Assembly (NCBI GenBank): GCA_015478945.1 | Contig: JABUQX010027622.1 | Coordinates: forward strand, 10,001 to 54,429 | DNA from: Trachelipus rathkii | Lineage: Eukaryota > Arthropoda > Malacostraca > Isopoda > Trachelipodidae | Reading direction: 5' to 3' | DNA: 44,429 nt | Shown here: piece after piece, positions 22,411-34,400 of the stretch | Position numbering within the stretch: the first letter of the stretch is position 1 | Layout of the letters: each line of letters opens with the position of its first letter | The notes under the pieces: model-generated | Database searches by the model: none | What the model saw: the letters and a program-made list of their open reading frames with translations, nothing else | Told to the model about the DNA's origin: nothing | Translations under genes and position numbers: made by a program

Positions 22411-24960
22411 TCGGTACCTATATTAGCTTTGTTTTATACACTTCATAGAATTATTCGTCGATGACGGCTTATGTAGTTTGCCTTAAAAAAAGAGGTGGAG
22501 AAAAAGAAGACCGCACTAAGAGGAATGTTGAAAAATGCTGATATAGACCTAATTTGGTAAAAAATTTAATTTTACATATCATAATTTATTTGTGAAAGGG
22601 GTGTACAGAAGAAATTCTATTACAGAAATTATGTCCGATAGTTCTCGGTAATCTGATATATTTTCTGTGTGCAGCGAGAATAGCCTGGTTGACGTTTTTA
22701 CTAAAAAAGACTACACAAAATAGTTTCACAAGTTTCTATTTCCATTGTTGCGTTAATAAAGCCAGTCCACATTCATGGTTATAATCCTTTCTGGAAGTGT
22801 ATAAAGGAAAAGTAATGAATTGAATGATATTATTAAGGAGAAGAAGTAATGATGTCTTGACAGACACAGTCTTTTTAGAAAATTTACGGAGTATGTTACT
22901 GATTGTCTTAATGAAAGTGAGCCAATTGGTAGAACTTATTATTTAGGCCTATGTTTTAAGCTATATTTTATTTGACTATATACTGAACTGCATTAGCATA
23001 TGTATCCTTTTGAGAAATTGAATATCAGATAATGCAATACTTTAATCAACTATGATGTTAAACATTTCCTATCTGCATTGTCAAATATGTAGTTTTCTGG
23101 TCCACCTTTATCATTACTATCTCCCTCTCCCTAATAAATTTTTTACTGTTACACAGTTATATGAAATTGATCATTATTCTATTTAAACAATATAAACATT
23201 ATTAGGTTCGCATAAATTACGAAGGGTAACAATTCCTCGCTACTCACACTCGCGGAATTCTGCACAAAATATATCCTACATGCTCAATATATATAGAACT
23301 CGTACTCGCAGAGTGATTATTACTGCCATGCCCAAACTTTTAACCTTGAAAAGCATCTTTAAAAAGATTATGGGGTATAGTAAGTTCGACTTGAGAGTAT
23401 GATAAATATTACAAAAATTAGACAAACGCTCCTGAGTAAATGATAGCTCTCCAATAAGTACCAAAAACCAGATATGTTTGTTGGAAATTCTTTTCTTTCC
23501 AGCTTATCTATATAACATATTCGTTATATATAAATACAAAATATATAATGTACAACATTATCTGATTTTAGATAATCCAGTATGTCCTTGTCACACTTAA
23601 GGTGGTCAATTCTGTAAGCAATATATAAGTTCCTTAGAATTTGTATGTGAGAGAGTGTGAGAGATGGTCACCTATCTACAGGTACATAGTTATCTATTTT
23701 AATTAATCTGACCTTTTTGCCCGCAAAATCGTTTTGCTCTGTACATTAGTTAGAAAGTTTCCAGCAAAAGAGTTCCAGATTTACTACAATAACCTTTGCA
23801 GACTTTATTAGAGGAGCTATCACTTCATGAGATAGATTTTCACATAGCAATCCTTAGGACAAATGGTTATATTATATTATTTTAGTAAATGAATTTGGAT
23901 CAACTGTTTTCAAATAATAAAAATATCTTAAAACATATAATAAGGAACCTCTTAGACTTTATTATGTGATGTGCTATACCCGTATATATACAACTACTAA
24001 TTCCAGATAAATTTAATAGCTGAGCAGCAAATCATCATTATTTTATGGATGTATAGTCACATATCCAACTTCCTTCTTTGAGAATTGAGAGCCAAATCCC
24101 AAAAAGTTATTCCTTTAATAAGCAAAATATAAGGGGTAATACCTATGGAAAATACGTGAGTATGAGTGTGTACTCAAGTACTAATAAATTCTAAAGTGAG
24201 AGTTTCTTTCAATGACATGTATATTTTCTGAGACATTAATTTTTACAACCTGAATATACAACTAGAATCACTCATCTAGTATGTACTATGCTCAGACTAT
24301 GAGGACAATGGAAAGTTATATCAACTTTCCTATAATACTAGGGTCTGTAGTAGGCCTAGACTACTGATTTGCCATCCTTTATAAACGCTTCTTTTATTCT
24401 ATTTATTCTTTTTACTCACCTATATAATAAACGAATTACCCATTATAGAGATGAGAATAACCTAGGGCTCCAATAGATATCCGCTGGCCCTAACTATAGA
24501 GCTTAGAACGGCACAGCCTTAGATCAATGTGAGTAAACTTGGGATATAATGCTTTAAAAATTATTCTTAACCTAACAATAAACGAAGTCTTAATCAAGTG
24601 CATAAATTAATCTTCACGAAAACTAATTAGATCACTTAAAACTATGAAACACCCTACACACAAAGAAAAACTCTACGAGCCAACCCACGATCTCTACACT
24701 ACCTAAGTTATATGCCACTGCAATAATCATAAGATAAGGAAGACACTCTTCTTTTCAGCACCAATCACTCAATCTTCTACGGAGAGAGAGAGAGAATACG
24801 GATTTTGTATTTCTATTATAGGTATCCAGAATGAGAATGCTAATATCATTAAGGTGTTAACCATTGATGCCCCCTTTTCACCTAATAATAAAATAACCAG
24901 CAGAGCTTAGGCATCACGGAACACAGCACTCTGAGCTCATCTCTTACTGATATATTTTAG
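22411..24960. other. AT-rich unassigned DNA
   Basis: Composition is moderate (few TA arrays), but both strands are closed by stops and no mobile-element or host protein motif was recognised. A (ga)n run occurs at about 24,782-24,795. Confidence 0.5.
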
Positions 24961-25625
24961 TTCTCTTAATATACCTATATATTATATTTCAAAATTAGCT
25001 ATTATATAATAATATATATATATAAGACAGGTATATATATATATAATATAGTTAAGGTATATAAATATAATATATATAAATATACTTAACTATTATATAT
25101 ATAAATATATATATAATATCAGTGGCGTATAATAACGTCATTTAAATATCCACATATAGCAGGCCCTAGCGGTATGACGTGGTAGTGAGCGCTATGAGAG
25201 CCGATAGAAGGGCTATAGAGCACCGCTGGTAAGAGCGGATGAGTAGAACACTTTTATTCCGATGATAAACTCCAATAATGTAAAGCTCTCTATCCTATCT
25301 CTTATCTATTATACATTCACGTATCGCTGTATATATATAGTATATATTATATATAATATATATATATATATTAATATATATATATATAGTTAATTATATA
25401 TATATAGTATAATATATAATTATATATAATATATGATAATATATATATAGTATAATATTAATATAATATTAGTAGTAATCGGTAAAATATAGTATATATA
25501 TTATATATAATATATATATATACTCACTCACCTATATACTTAATATATATATAATATATATTATAATAATATATATAGTATTATTTAAGATATCATTGAT
25601 ATATATTATATATATACGATATTTA
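24961..25625. repeat. TA arrays around a GC-richer patch
   Basis: TA arrays at about 24,960-25,122 and 25,325-25,620 flank a patch at 25,125-25,260 of balanced composition. The patch was checked for a tRNA and no cloverleaf was found. Confidence 0.8.
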
Positions 25626-27960
25626 TTTTTTAAACCCGTAAGTATATTGATTATAGTAAATATCTGGAATACTTTCTCCAATATTATATGTATTTATGTT
25701 ATACCGTAATATTAGACACTGAGTAGCTATCTTATCAATAGTATTCAACCATGGAGAATGTAGAAAGTAAGAATACATAAAATATATCAGGCTCATTTAT
25801 CACTATTTCAGAGAAATGAACTCGTTTAGTTTGGCTTCGATTAACATAATGTGCTCCGTGACATAGCATAAATGAAACTCTCGAAGATGCGTACCTTTAT
25901 TTTCACTCTATATTTAGATAGCGTACTCCTATAGCAAGTATTATCCTAAAACTGACTACAACTGTCAGTATAATTAAGAATATGTCATAGCTATCAAATT
26001 ACGAGATAAAGAAGCTTTTAAATTAATGAGTCATTCCTGGAGTGATTTGCTGTTTTACATACATAAATTCAAAAAAATATACCTATGAAGTTTTAAGAAA
26101 GTGAAAGAGTGAATGTTAAAGTATTTTTGCGAAGGCAATAAGATTTTATATTCAATTAAAAAAGTGCAGAAGGGAGGGCTAATGAATGGAGGACTAGTTA
26201 TATTCTGATAGTGAGTGTGGAAGTAGCATTGGGATACTTAGCATACCTAAAATCTATATGCCGGATAAGTCGCCTAATGCATAGAGTTATGTGCATTTAG
26301 TGCATAATACACAACCTTAACTTAGTTCAGTTGAGCAATGTATACTTATAAAGTAGAAGATTACAGAATAATGATTGTTTTTATGATTGTTTGCTTAATC
26401 GCACATATTAAATAGGGTATATACTATTTCAGATCTATCAGAGTGCCAAGATTAGGCAATCCTGAATAGAAATTTTTCTTCATAAAACCTGCATGGTCAA
26501 CAAAAACTGTTAAATAGACTGTGCCACTAGTGGTACTTCGATGAGTATACGATAGCTTATTGTTGGTATATTAAAGAGTATTAATTTCATTTAATTTTGA
26601 ATTGTATACTAAAATGTAATAAATATAGGCAAGAGTAATGAGCTAACTTATAATACTAATACTAGAGTCTCTGAAGTAGTTAAGTAAGCAACACCATTAT
26701 AAGTAAGACCAAATGTTTACATTTCAACTTAATTTTAATTGAGCTTGTGTTCAAGCAAATTTGGAGAAGTATTAAATTAATATTTATTATATATATATAT
26801 ATATATATATATATCTAAACACTCCAAAAATCAGACATATCCTGGATATGAAGTCTTCCACTCTTTTAATATAAAAGGTGTGTACCAACTAATTAACTAG
26901 TTGCGGTGAAGTAGATTTGTACAAGCTATGGATAATAGAGTGAGACACAGAATAGAAATTATGCTAAGGAACTGGCTACACGATGAGCGGCGGAGGAGAC
27001 TTCATTGCCTACTTAAACTCAAAAGCCAAAGATGACTAAGCTTTCTTTTGAATCGAGTAATTATGTCTTAAAAAGATGTGATACTTATTGTATACCTTTG
27101 CACAATTTCTAATAGGTGAGGGTTTTTTTACAGAAACTAATTGATAAATAACTCTAAATACAGGCTACAAAGTGGAAATCGGAGTATCAGAATAATGAGG
27201 AAGGTATGAAACAGATTATTTGAGCTTTTTATATGAGTATACCCTGCAGCCTTATTACATATATATACTATAAAGATGACTTCATAGGAGTCTGCTGACA
27301 TAGTTTTATACCAAAAAATAATGAAGCCTGACAGTGAACAAGTTTTATAGTTATTAAGAAATTAGTTGTGTGAGCAAGTTGAGAGAATAAAGAAAGGATA
27401 AGACGACAAAAAATAATAACATAGTGGCAGAGAATATTTGTTGACTAGACATAATAATGTTATTGTCTATGTAGTATTCTTTATAAGTGTGTAAAGTTTT
27501 TATTCTAGATCCACACTCACCAGTATACTTTATTAATCTATGCTGAGAAGAACTTATTTTCAAAATTAAAAACTAATAAAATATATAGTTATATTGAGAA
27601 ATATATACCTAATAGACGACCAGTTAAGTATTATAGATGAATTGCCTAGTAGCATTAGCATAGATTATGATTAAGGGCTCGCTAGCTACTGGACTGGAGA
27701 AATTAGTTAGGCGAAATCAATTTTTGAGTGATGTCAAAATAAGAGACGAAGGGAGATTAATGAAATCTATTATTATAACAAGTACTATTAATTAGTATCA
27801 AAGTATATAAAGTAATGTATAAAGAGGTCTTTTTAATATGGTGCCATAATTTTACTATTTTTTGTACTTATTAAACGTTTTGCAATTAAACTATGAATGT
27901 ATAATAATGTTTTAAATAAATATTCACATTTAAATAATTGATACTTATATACTACTAATA
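25626..27960. other. AT-rich unassigned DNA
   Basis: No readable gene. A (TA)n tract lies at 26,786-26,813. The sequence around 26,690-26,790 was examined as a possible plus-strand copia RNase H tail but the match is too weak to call. Confidence 0.5.
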
Positions 27961-28190
27961 ATTATAATTCAATATATGCACCAGATATATCGACGTTTAT
28001 ATATACTATATGTATGTATGTATATATCATAATATATTATATTATATATCTGTATATATTATATAATATAGTATAGATATATACGTATATATATATATAT
28101 ATATTATATATATATATTATATATTAGGTATATATATATATATTATATATATAATAATATATATTAAATTTATTATTTATTATAAATATT
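27961..28190. repeat. TA microsatellite array
   Basis: About 230 bases of TA-rich repeat directly beside the copia-like element. Confidence 0.9.
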
Positions 28191-28354
28191 TAAATAAGAC
28201 CCGCTGTACACTAGCTCGTTTCAACTTGAAACTCCTACATTATGATATATAATTGAAAATTATAGTAGAATTTTATTATTCAATCTTTTACTAGATGAAA
28301 ACTCTATCAACCCTATATATTACACAGTAGTCGATTGTGATACACATCGAAGAA

Positions 28355-28538
28355 TTCACGCTTTCCATATAGTTTGATAAACAATGATATTATTAAACAA
28401 TGACTATGAACATTTAGACAAAATATGGCTACATGTTTGCACAGAATACTTTTCTACTGGCAATAGAGTAGCCAAAACAAAAATATATATATATATAAAA
28501 TTAATTCTTTCTAATAGAATATAAAATATTATTCAACA
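28355..28538 (-). repeat. Probable 3' LTR start (copia-like)
   Basis: Begins TGTTGAATAATATT at 28,538 (minus strand), directly after a purine tract, as an LTR should. About 170 bases align with the copy near 34.3 kb at roughly two thirds identity by eye, through blocks such as attctatnagaaagaatt, tcatagtc and atcattgttt. The LTR probably extends further toward 28.2 kb, where similarity fades. Confidence 0.5.
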
Positions 28539-28548
28539 CTCTCCTATT
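28539..28548 (-). other. Polypurine tract (aataggagag)
   Basis: Ten bases, nine of them purine on the minus strand, immediately before TGTTGAAT. The position fits the plus-strand primer of an LTR element. Confidence 0.5.
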
Positions 28549-28629
28549 GTTAATATATTCTGCATAACGTTGTTAGTCCCATTCCAATTTATTCTAGTTC
28601 ATGCATCAATTAACCTTGGTTAGATGTAT

Positions 28630-29130
28630 AAGGCTTTTAGTGAGTCCATCTGCAAGTTGATTCTCACTGCTAATATACTTGAGTACTTCTATTTCATAAT
28701 TTTTGAACTTTTTTCTCTAATGAAGAAATGAGCGTACATTTTATATGCTTTGGTCCTTTATTACTTTTAAAATTAGTATCGTTTAAAAAGCCTGTCTTCA
28801 ATAGTCAATTCTCACACCAAAGAGTAAGGTTTCTTGAGACTTTCTGTAATTGTCTGGCAAGTTGATGAAGACCAAAAAACAATTTCCTTTTGTTGCTTTT
28901 ATCAACTTTGCTGCCAATAGTAATTTTCAGCTTCTAGTATGTTTAATTAATAGCTCACAACTGTGAGAATAAGTTTGCTTATTGACTACTCATGGAAATT
29001 TAGCTCCTCCAGCAAATATATAATACAAACAATTATCCCAGTTGATTATTGAATGCCCTGTCTTAAATCCCTATATTATCATCGTCTCTGGAGAGGTTTT
29101 CCTTCAAGATGATCTTGTTCAAAATCACAT
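28630..29130 (-). pseudogene. Copia-type RNase H remnant
   Basis: Near the element's 3' end the minus strand reads GPKHIKCTLISSLEKKV, then after a frame change SSENQLADGLTKAL. These are the conserved end of copia RNase H, where a Lys-His-Ile segment precedes the LAD-LTK tail. Further upstream (about 28.95-29.1 kb) fragments around the WSSKKQ and ALSS blocks are just recognisable in shifted frames. The tail is followed within 100 bases by the polypurine tract, as in intact copia elements. Stops and indels occur every few dozen bases. Confidence 0.75.
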
Positions 29131-29294
29131 TTATAAATAAAATAATATTCTTAGTCTTTCTCTTTCTCGTGATTCGCCATATTCACACAATCGTATACAG
29201 TTTTTGAATCTTTCTCAAATATATCTTTTCTGCTTAGACATCTTGTGCTCATGTCATCTGAGATCTCTCTATCAGATTGCTCGCTATACAGAAT

Positions 29295-29900
29295 AATTAT
29301 CAGCAATGCAATAGTCTGGTCTTGTTGCTGTTGCAAGATATAGAAAAGCTCCTATTGCTGATCTGTAAGGGTATAAAAGAGAGTCTCCCTGGCTTCAATT
29401 CAATTGGTTAACATTACCTTTTAAAATGGGTGTTGACATGTATTTGCCACTATGAGTTCATACCATAATTCCTTTATGTACTTTTGCATTATGAGTGTTC
29501 TATGTCTTACATTAGAATTAGTAACTTGACTAATTTTCCTTTGACCATCTTCGTGAGTTTCAAATTTCATCATAACGTGGTAAAAGATGCTTGCAGATTT
29601 ATATGTTTATTTGAATTCCTTTTTTTAATTCTTCTAAAATTTTCTGTAAATTCTGCTGCGACTTGTGATTAATCGTGTAAACTAGTCCCATCATGAGAGA
29701 TATAAGGCATAGCAATTACTAAGTATAATTTCTGACAAGTGTCTGAAATTGTCTATATTATTCGCTAAGAAGGAGCGATAGGACTCTAGTCTGTATCTAT
29801 CTTACGCAATCTAAATATTTTGAACGACAAGATTCTCACGAAGTCTTTCATCCTGAGAAGCATCTTGGTGGCTTCTGCATTAATCGGCATCAATCAAATC
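29295..29900 (-). pseudogene. Copia-type reverse transcriptase C-terminal remnant
   Basis: Minus-strand residues PYRSAIGAFLYLATATRPD (29,313-29,370) match the conserved block that follows the polymerase palm in copia reverse transcriptases. About 160 bases upstream, KFETHEDGQRKISQ (about 29,525-29,570) matches the segment just after the catalytic core. The YVDD active-site box expected further upstream could not be read. The gene would have converted element RNA into cDNA. It is destroyed here by frameshifts. Confidence 0.8.
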
Positions 29901-32900
29901 TGCCGTTGAGATGTGGAGCATAGCTATGTGTCTTCTTACTTAAAACCTTTGGGTGTTTCATCATCACAAATCTGCATATATATTTCTCTAATAAAAAGAG
30001 TAAATCCTGTGAATACATCAAATCGAGTATAAAGGTATATTATTTTTGTCTTGTAGTTTTCTAACAATCGACATTAGTCTACAATAGTCCTTACAGTAAC
30101 TCTTGATATTATGTGCTAGTATAGAATTGAATTTAGACATATATTCGAAGGATAGTCAAAGTTCTTGTCAAGTGCCAGTAACTCAACTCAAGAATTCCTT
30201 TTGCTAACTAAATCCCTTGCGTCTATATTTAATAAATATGTACATAAACCATCCGTGAGACATTTTCACATTGCACTAAAAATACTATTTGTTTTTCTCA
30301 CCACTTAGAGTGAGTTCTTTCTTGCCTGGTGGGTGATAAAATCTGTTTACATAACGACTGAAAACGTCTATCTAACAGCAGCTGACTAGCATGATTTTCT
30401 TCTATTATATGATTTCATTTCATTTTTTTCATTTTTTTAACCCTACATATTTTTTTATTCACTTCTTTCCAGAGCATAGCTTCTTTATAATTTTCAGGTT
30501 CTTCCATTATATTATCTAATTACACTAAATTTCGTATCTTATTGATTACAAGTACAGAGAGTGTAGCAGTACATATACATAACTTATTAGAGAGCTGTGC
30601 TCTCATATATATACTCTTTCGTATATGCTTCTCTCTAATTTGTTTTGTGCTTACTATTCTATCTTGTTCACTACTCTCATCTTGTTCTCTATTCACGACT
30701 ACATATTGATGATACTTCATATCTATTCTCTCACCACAGATTTCATATTTTCTGCACTCAGACTCTCTGTTCTGTATATAGTGATGATTTAACGCTATTT
30801 ATTTATATTGAGTAGTTCACTATTGTGGAGTCATTACTTATCAAGTATGAGGTATTATTTTGACTCTTAGTCACTATTATTTTCTTTTTTCGTGATTACT
30901 GATCTCATTCGCTAGATTTGAATGTTGATATATTCTGTCTCTCTTTCATCAACGTAACTATCGGTCTGCGGTGCACTAGCTCTAATAACTACAAATATAT
31001 ATTATTGGCTATTGATCATTAATATTGCTGTTATGATTTCATCTACCATCATTAAACCCGTAAACACCACCTGATTATTTTAAGCTTTTGGGTCTAACTT
31101 CTCTTTTCTGATCTGAGAATCCACACATGCATGCTTATGTTCCTGAGATTAAATCACGATAAGATGCTATGTAATTCTAGGGCTTTCTTATTATACCAGA
31201 TTATACAAAGGCGTTTATCCCATCAACTGTGGATAATATTTTCCAGTTCTATATATTATATATATGACTGCTCGTGTTATTAATTTGCCCAATACCTTAT
31301 AATCTGTATGGAAATTTATTATACTTTCGAATACATTGAAGTGATCTCTATGTAGTATATAATAGAGCGTTCAAAACTAGGCGTATCTATTATTCTTTTT
31401 TCCTACTCTTAATTATTTGATTGTGAGTGATATCATATTACTGAAGAAGTCTGTTAACTCTTTGTATTCTATACTCTCATATATTTTGTAAAAGCTTATT
31501 TAAACTAACTATTTATTAAATTTTCTAAGTATAAGAATATAACCATATATCACTTAAAAAATTCTCTTGATTGATGTCTTGTATCTATTTATGGTCTTTC
31601 TTCGAATGATACTTTGCTACCAATTTTTCTTAACAACTTCTCCTGAATTTTTCTTAATAATATACATAAAATCTCAATTTTTGAGATATTCAACTTGATA
31701 AACATGCAAATATTTATATTAATATATGAGATAATTTAACTATCGAAATGGTCCACAAAAATCGTGCCTAATAAGCAAGTCTCCTTAGTTTAGTACTATT
31801 ATGGTCTATATTTCCAAAATTCTTTATAAAGTGCACATTTTTATTCACCATTTATACATCTGTAACAATTTCTGTTATCAAGTAGTTGATTTCATATTTA
31901 GTTCTCTATTCACGTAGCTCTCTAGATCAGATTTTCCTTATGTGATCTTCTATCTGAGTCCCATATCTTTATCATAGATATAGACTGTATAATAAGTTAT
32001 CCTTTATTCTTTCAAGTATGCATTTATTTCTGGTATATAGAGTGGGAGATTTTAGTCCTTTTAATAGATGACTTCAAACTAAGCCCTTCCTTTGGTTTAC
32101 GAAAGCCATTAAAATAGGCTTTTTTTGTCTACCATATAAAACTAACATACACTTGTTCAGATATATATAAATTAGAGTCTATTTACTGGTATATGCTTAT
32201 ATCATGAGCTGCCTAATACTTAGAATAATAAATTTATTTACTATTAATTCATCAGGTAGTAACTAGATACCATAACATTATTCAAAATAAATTGAGATAT
32301 TTATATTACTTCTACAATCTGATTCTACTATCAATGTTCCATATCCTAACATCATATTGCCTTGTCCTGACCATAGTGTTGCTGATTATCTAACCTTTAA
32401 CCTAAAACGTTTAAATTCACTTGAAGATTATAAATCCCTCTATTTTAACATTATTGAGTTATATGTATTTTTTGAGATCATGACAAAAAAGACATCTTTT
32501 CCAATACAGGAAGATAGTCCGGAAAAATTTGGCCGAAATAAAGAAATTAGATTTTCTGTAGCTATGAGAACAGCAAAGAAATAACTTCCCTGTTATATAG
32601 GTAATAAACTGTCCTTTATTTTCAAAATTTGCATTTCTTTGTGGCTTTCACTATTTCTTTCTGTTTCTCAACACCATGAACGTCCTATGGACACTATAAT
32701 CACACACCATTTTATGCTTCTATTTTAGATTCGCAGTGCACCCATTTAAGTAGGCAGTAATTACAAAGAAATTTTTCATTTATCAGTTTTATCCAGGTAC
32801 TAATTTCCTCTGTATGTCTCTGTATTTATTCGCTATTGAACCGCATGATTTTCTATTTTCTTGATATTATTCCGCATATGATAACTACTTGAGAATGGCT

Positions 32901-34230
32901 CAGACTTTTATATAGCCACAATTATTCTGTGAGTAATGTATGTGTATATGATTACTAATATTATCTATTAGCTTCTTTTCTCTTAAATTATCTGATGATA
33001 TTACACTGAGACATGTGAGGTTATGCAGAAAAATGAGATAATATTATATCCTATTTGCGATCAAGCTATTTTCAAAAACTCGAATTATATCTCATATCTC
33101 ACGAACGGATAGCGTCTGCACATAAGGCCTCACCCTCACGGAGTCTTACTCCTCTCATTTGACACATCTACTCGTTCTGAAGATTACCATACTCAAGAGC
33201 TGTCATATTCTGAGAAGATAATAATTTTCACTAAGTCACTAATTATCTAATATTCTCATTCATTTGTAAGAAAAATACTGTGAAATACAAACATCGTAAA
33301 CTTATTATGTTTTTAATATTTAACTACCTGCATAAAAGATATTGAGTGGTAGCTTCCATTTCTCAATACTTAGCATCATGAGCTTCAAAAGAATTCCCTT
33401 TATTATGACTTTCTAATAACTTGTGACTTGAAAGGAGTTGTAAACCAACATATATAAAACACATATATTACATTTATACTGATTGAGCTTTATTGTTGAA
33501 TTTATTAAGAAATGTTTGTCAGTTATATCAATTGTCACATTCTCTTCAATACTGTTAGCTTGGTAGTCTTATAGGAGGATTTATCTTGATGTGCTTTTCT
33601 AATTATTACTCATTGATTGCTTCTATTGTAACATACTGGTATAATATATATAACCACTTAGCCTTAATTTGCAATAAGATGTCGTGTCAATCTAACCCAG
33701 ATTTATTGTCCTAACTCCATAATCCCGGACATGCTAGTGCTGAAGATCAATTTATGCATATAGACATTGAGAACAGATTTCCGACACTCATGTTATAGCT
33801 AATTATATATATTTTGTAGTTGCGTTTTGCTATTTGCTTTTAAAAAGATGTGTGATCTAGGACGTATAGCTCTCTTAAGGTGTCTATTATAAGGAGGCAA
33901 AGCGTTTTTATTTAGCGTTATTTTATATAATTCTATTATAAAGTGGACTAGACGGCTATGAGTCTACTGAATTTAAGAGTCATTACCATCAGCTCGTGCA
34001 AATATCACTTGTTAGCATTTAACACTGAGCTCTCACTACTCTAAGATTAAAGTAGAATCGCTATCTACTGGTAACAACCATACAGTATGAATAGAATGAA
34101 CACTAGATATATAAAATGGATATGTTTACGAGTGAGAGAGTGTGAGAGCGCTCGCTATTATTTTTACTATATGCGGGCTTCAGTGCGAGTGTTTTTATGC
34201 ACTATTCTGAGATTGGAGTGCACCACTCGC
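29901..34230 (-). other. Unreadable interior of the copia-like element
   Basis: By position this should hold the rest of reverse transcriptase, integrase, protease and gag. A few cysteine-containing fragments near 31.75-31.9 kb could be an integrase zinc-binding remnant, but I cannot support a call. The plus-strand frame at 32,357-32,584 (75 codons) has no recognisable motif. Confidence 0.4.
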
Positions 34231-34234
34231 TTTC

Positions 34235-34398
34235 TACATTTGTAAAACAATGATAGAAGCGAGAGACTATGAAAACATTAAGCAACAATACGTGCCATGT
34301 TGCCCAGAATTCTTGGCATTAATCTCACAAAGGTCCTAAAGTAGTCGACACACACAAAAATATATAAAATATAATTCTTTCATAGAATAGAGAATAGT
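34235..34398 (-). repeat. Probable 5' LTR remnant (copia-like)
   Basis: Aligns with the 28.36-28.54 kb sequence over about 170 bases in the same orientation. Shared blocks include attctat-gaaagaatt, tttttgt, catagtc, atcattgttttac and gaaagcg. The level of divergence indicates an old insertion. Confidence 0.45.
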
Positions 34399-34400
34399 GA

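Larger units (their letters stand above)
28350..34400 (-). mobile_element. Decayed Ty1/copia-like LTR retrotransposon
   Basis: Reading on the minus strand, copia-type pol remnants appear in the expected order: the end of reverse transcriptase at about 29.3-29.6 kb, RNase H at 28.63-29.1 kb, a polypurine tract at 28,539-28,548, and an LTR-like start TGTTGAATAATATT at 28,538. A diverged relative of that LTR sequence lies at about 34,235-34,395, which would place a second LTR about 5.8 kb away, a normal size for a copia element. Gag and integrase between about 30 and 34 kb are too decayed for me to read. Every recognisable block is separated from the next by frameshifts or stops, so the element is dead as written. 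The copia identity is firm. The outer limits are approximate. Confidence 0.75.

Noticed and set aside
25125..25260. GC-richer patch with short stems, checked as a tRNA
   Set aside because: No acceptor stem or T-loop consensus. Only one 5-bp stem (ccgct/agcgg) was found.
26640..26800. Possible plus-strand copia RNase H tail
   Set aside because: A vague resemblance over about 20 residues, with no supporting block upstream and no polypurine tract or LTR downstream.
29151..29336. 61-codon minus frame starting with Gln repeats
   Set aside because: It overlaps the copia reverse transcriptase block, which is read in a different frame, and has no motif of its own.
32357..32584. 75-codon plus frame inside the copia-like element
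   Set aside because: No recognisable motif, opposite in strand to the element, and of a length expected by chance in several kilobases.
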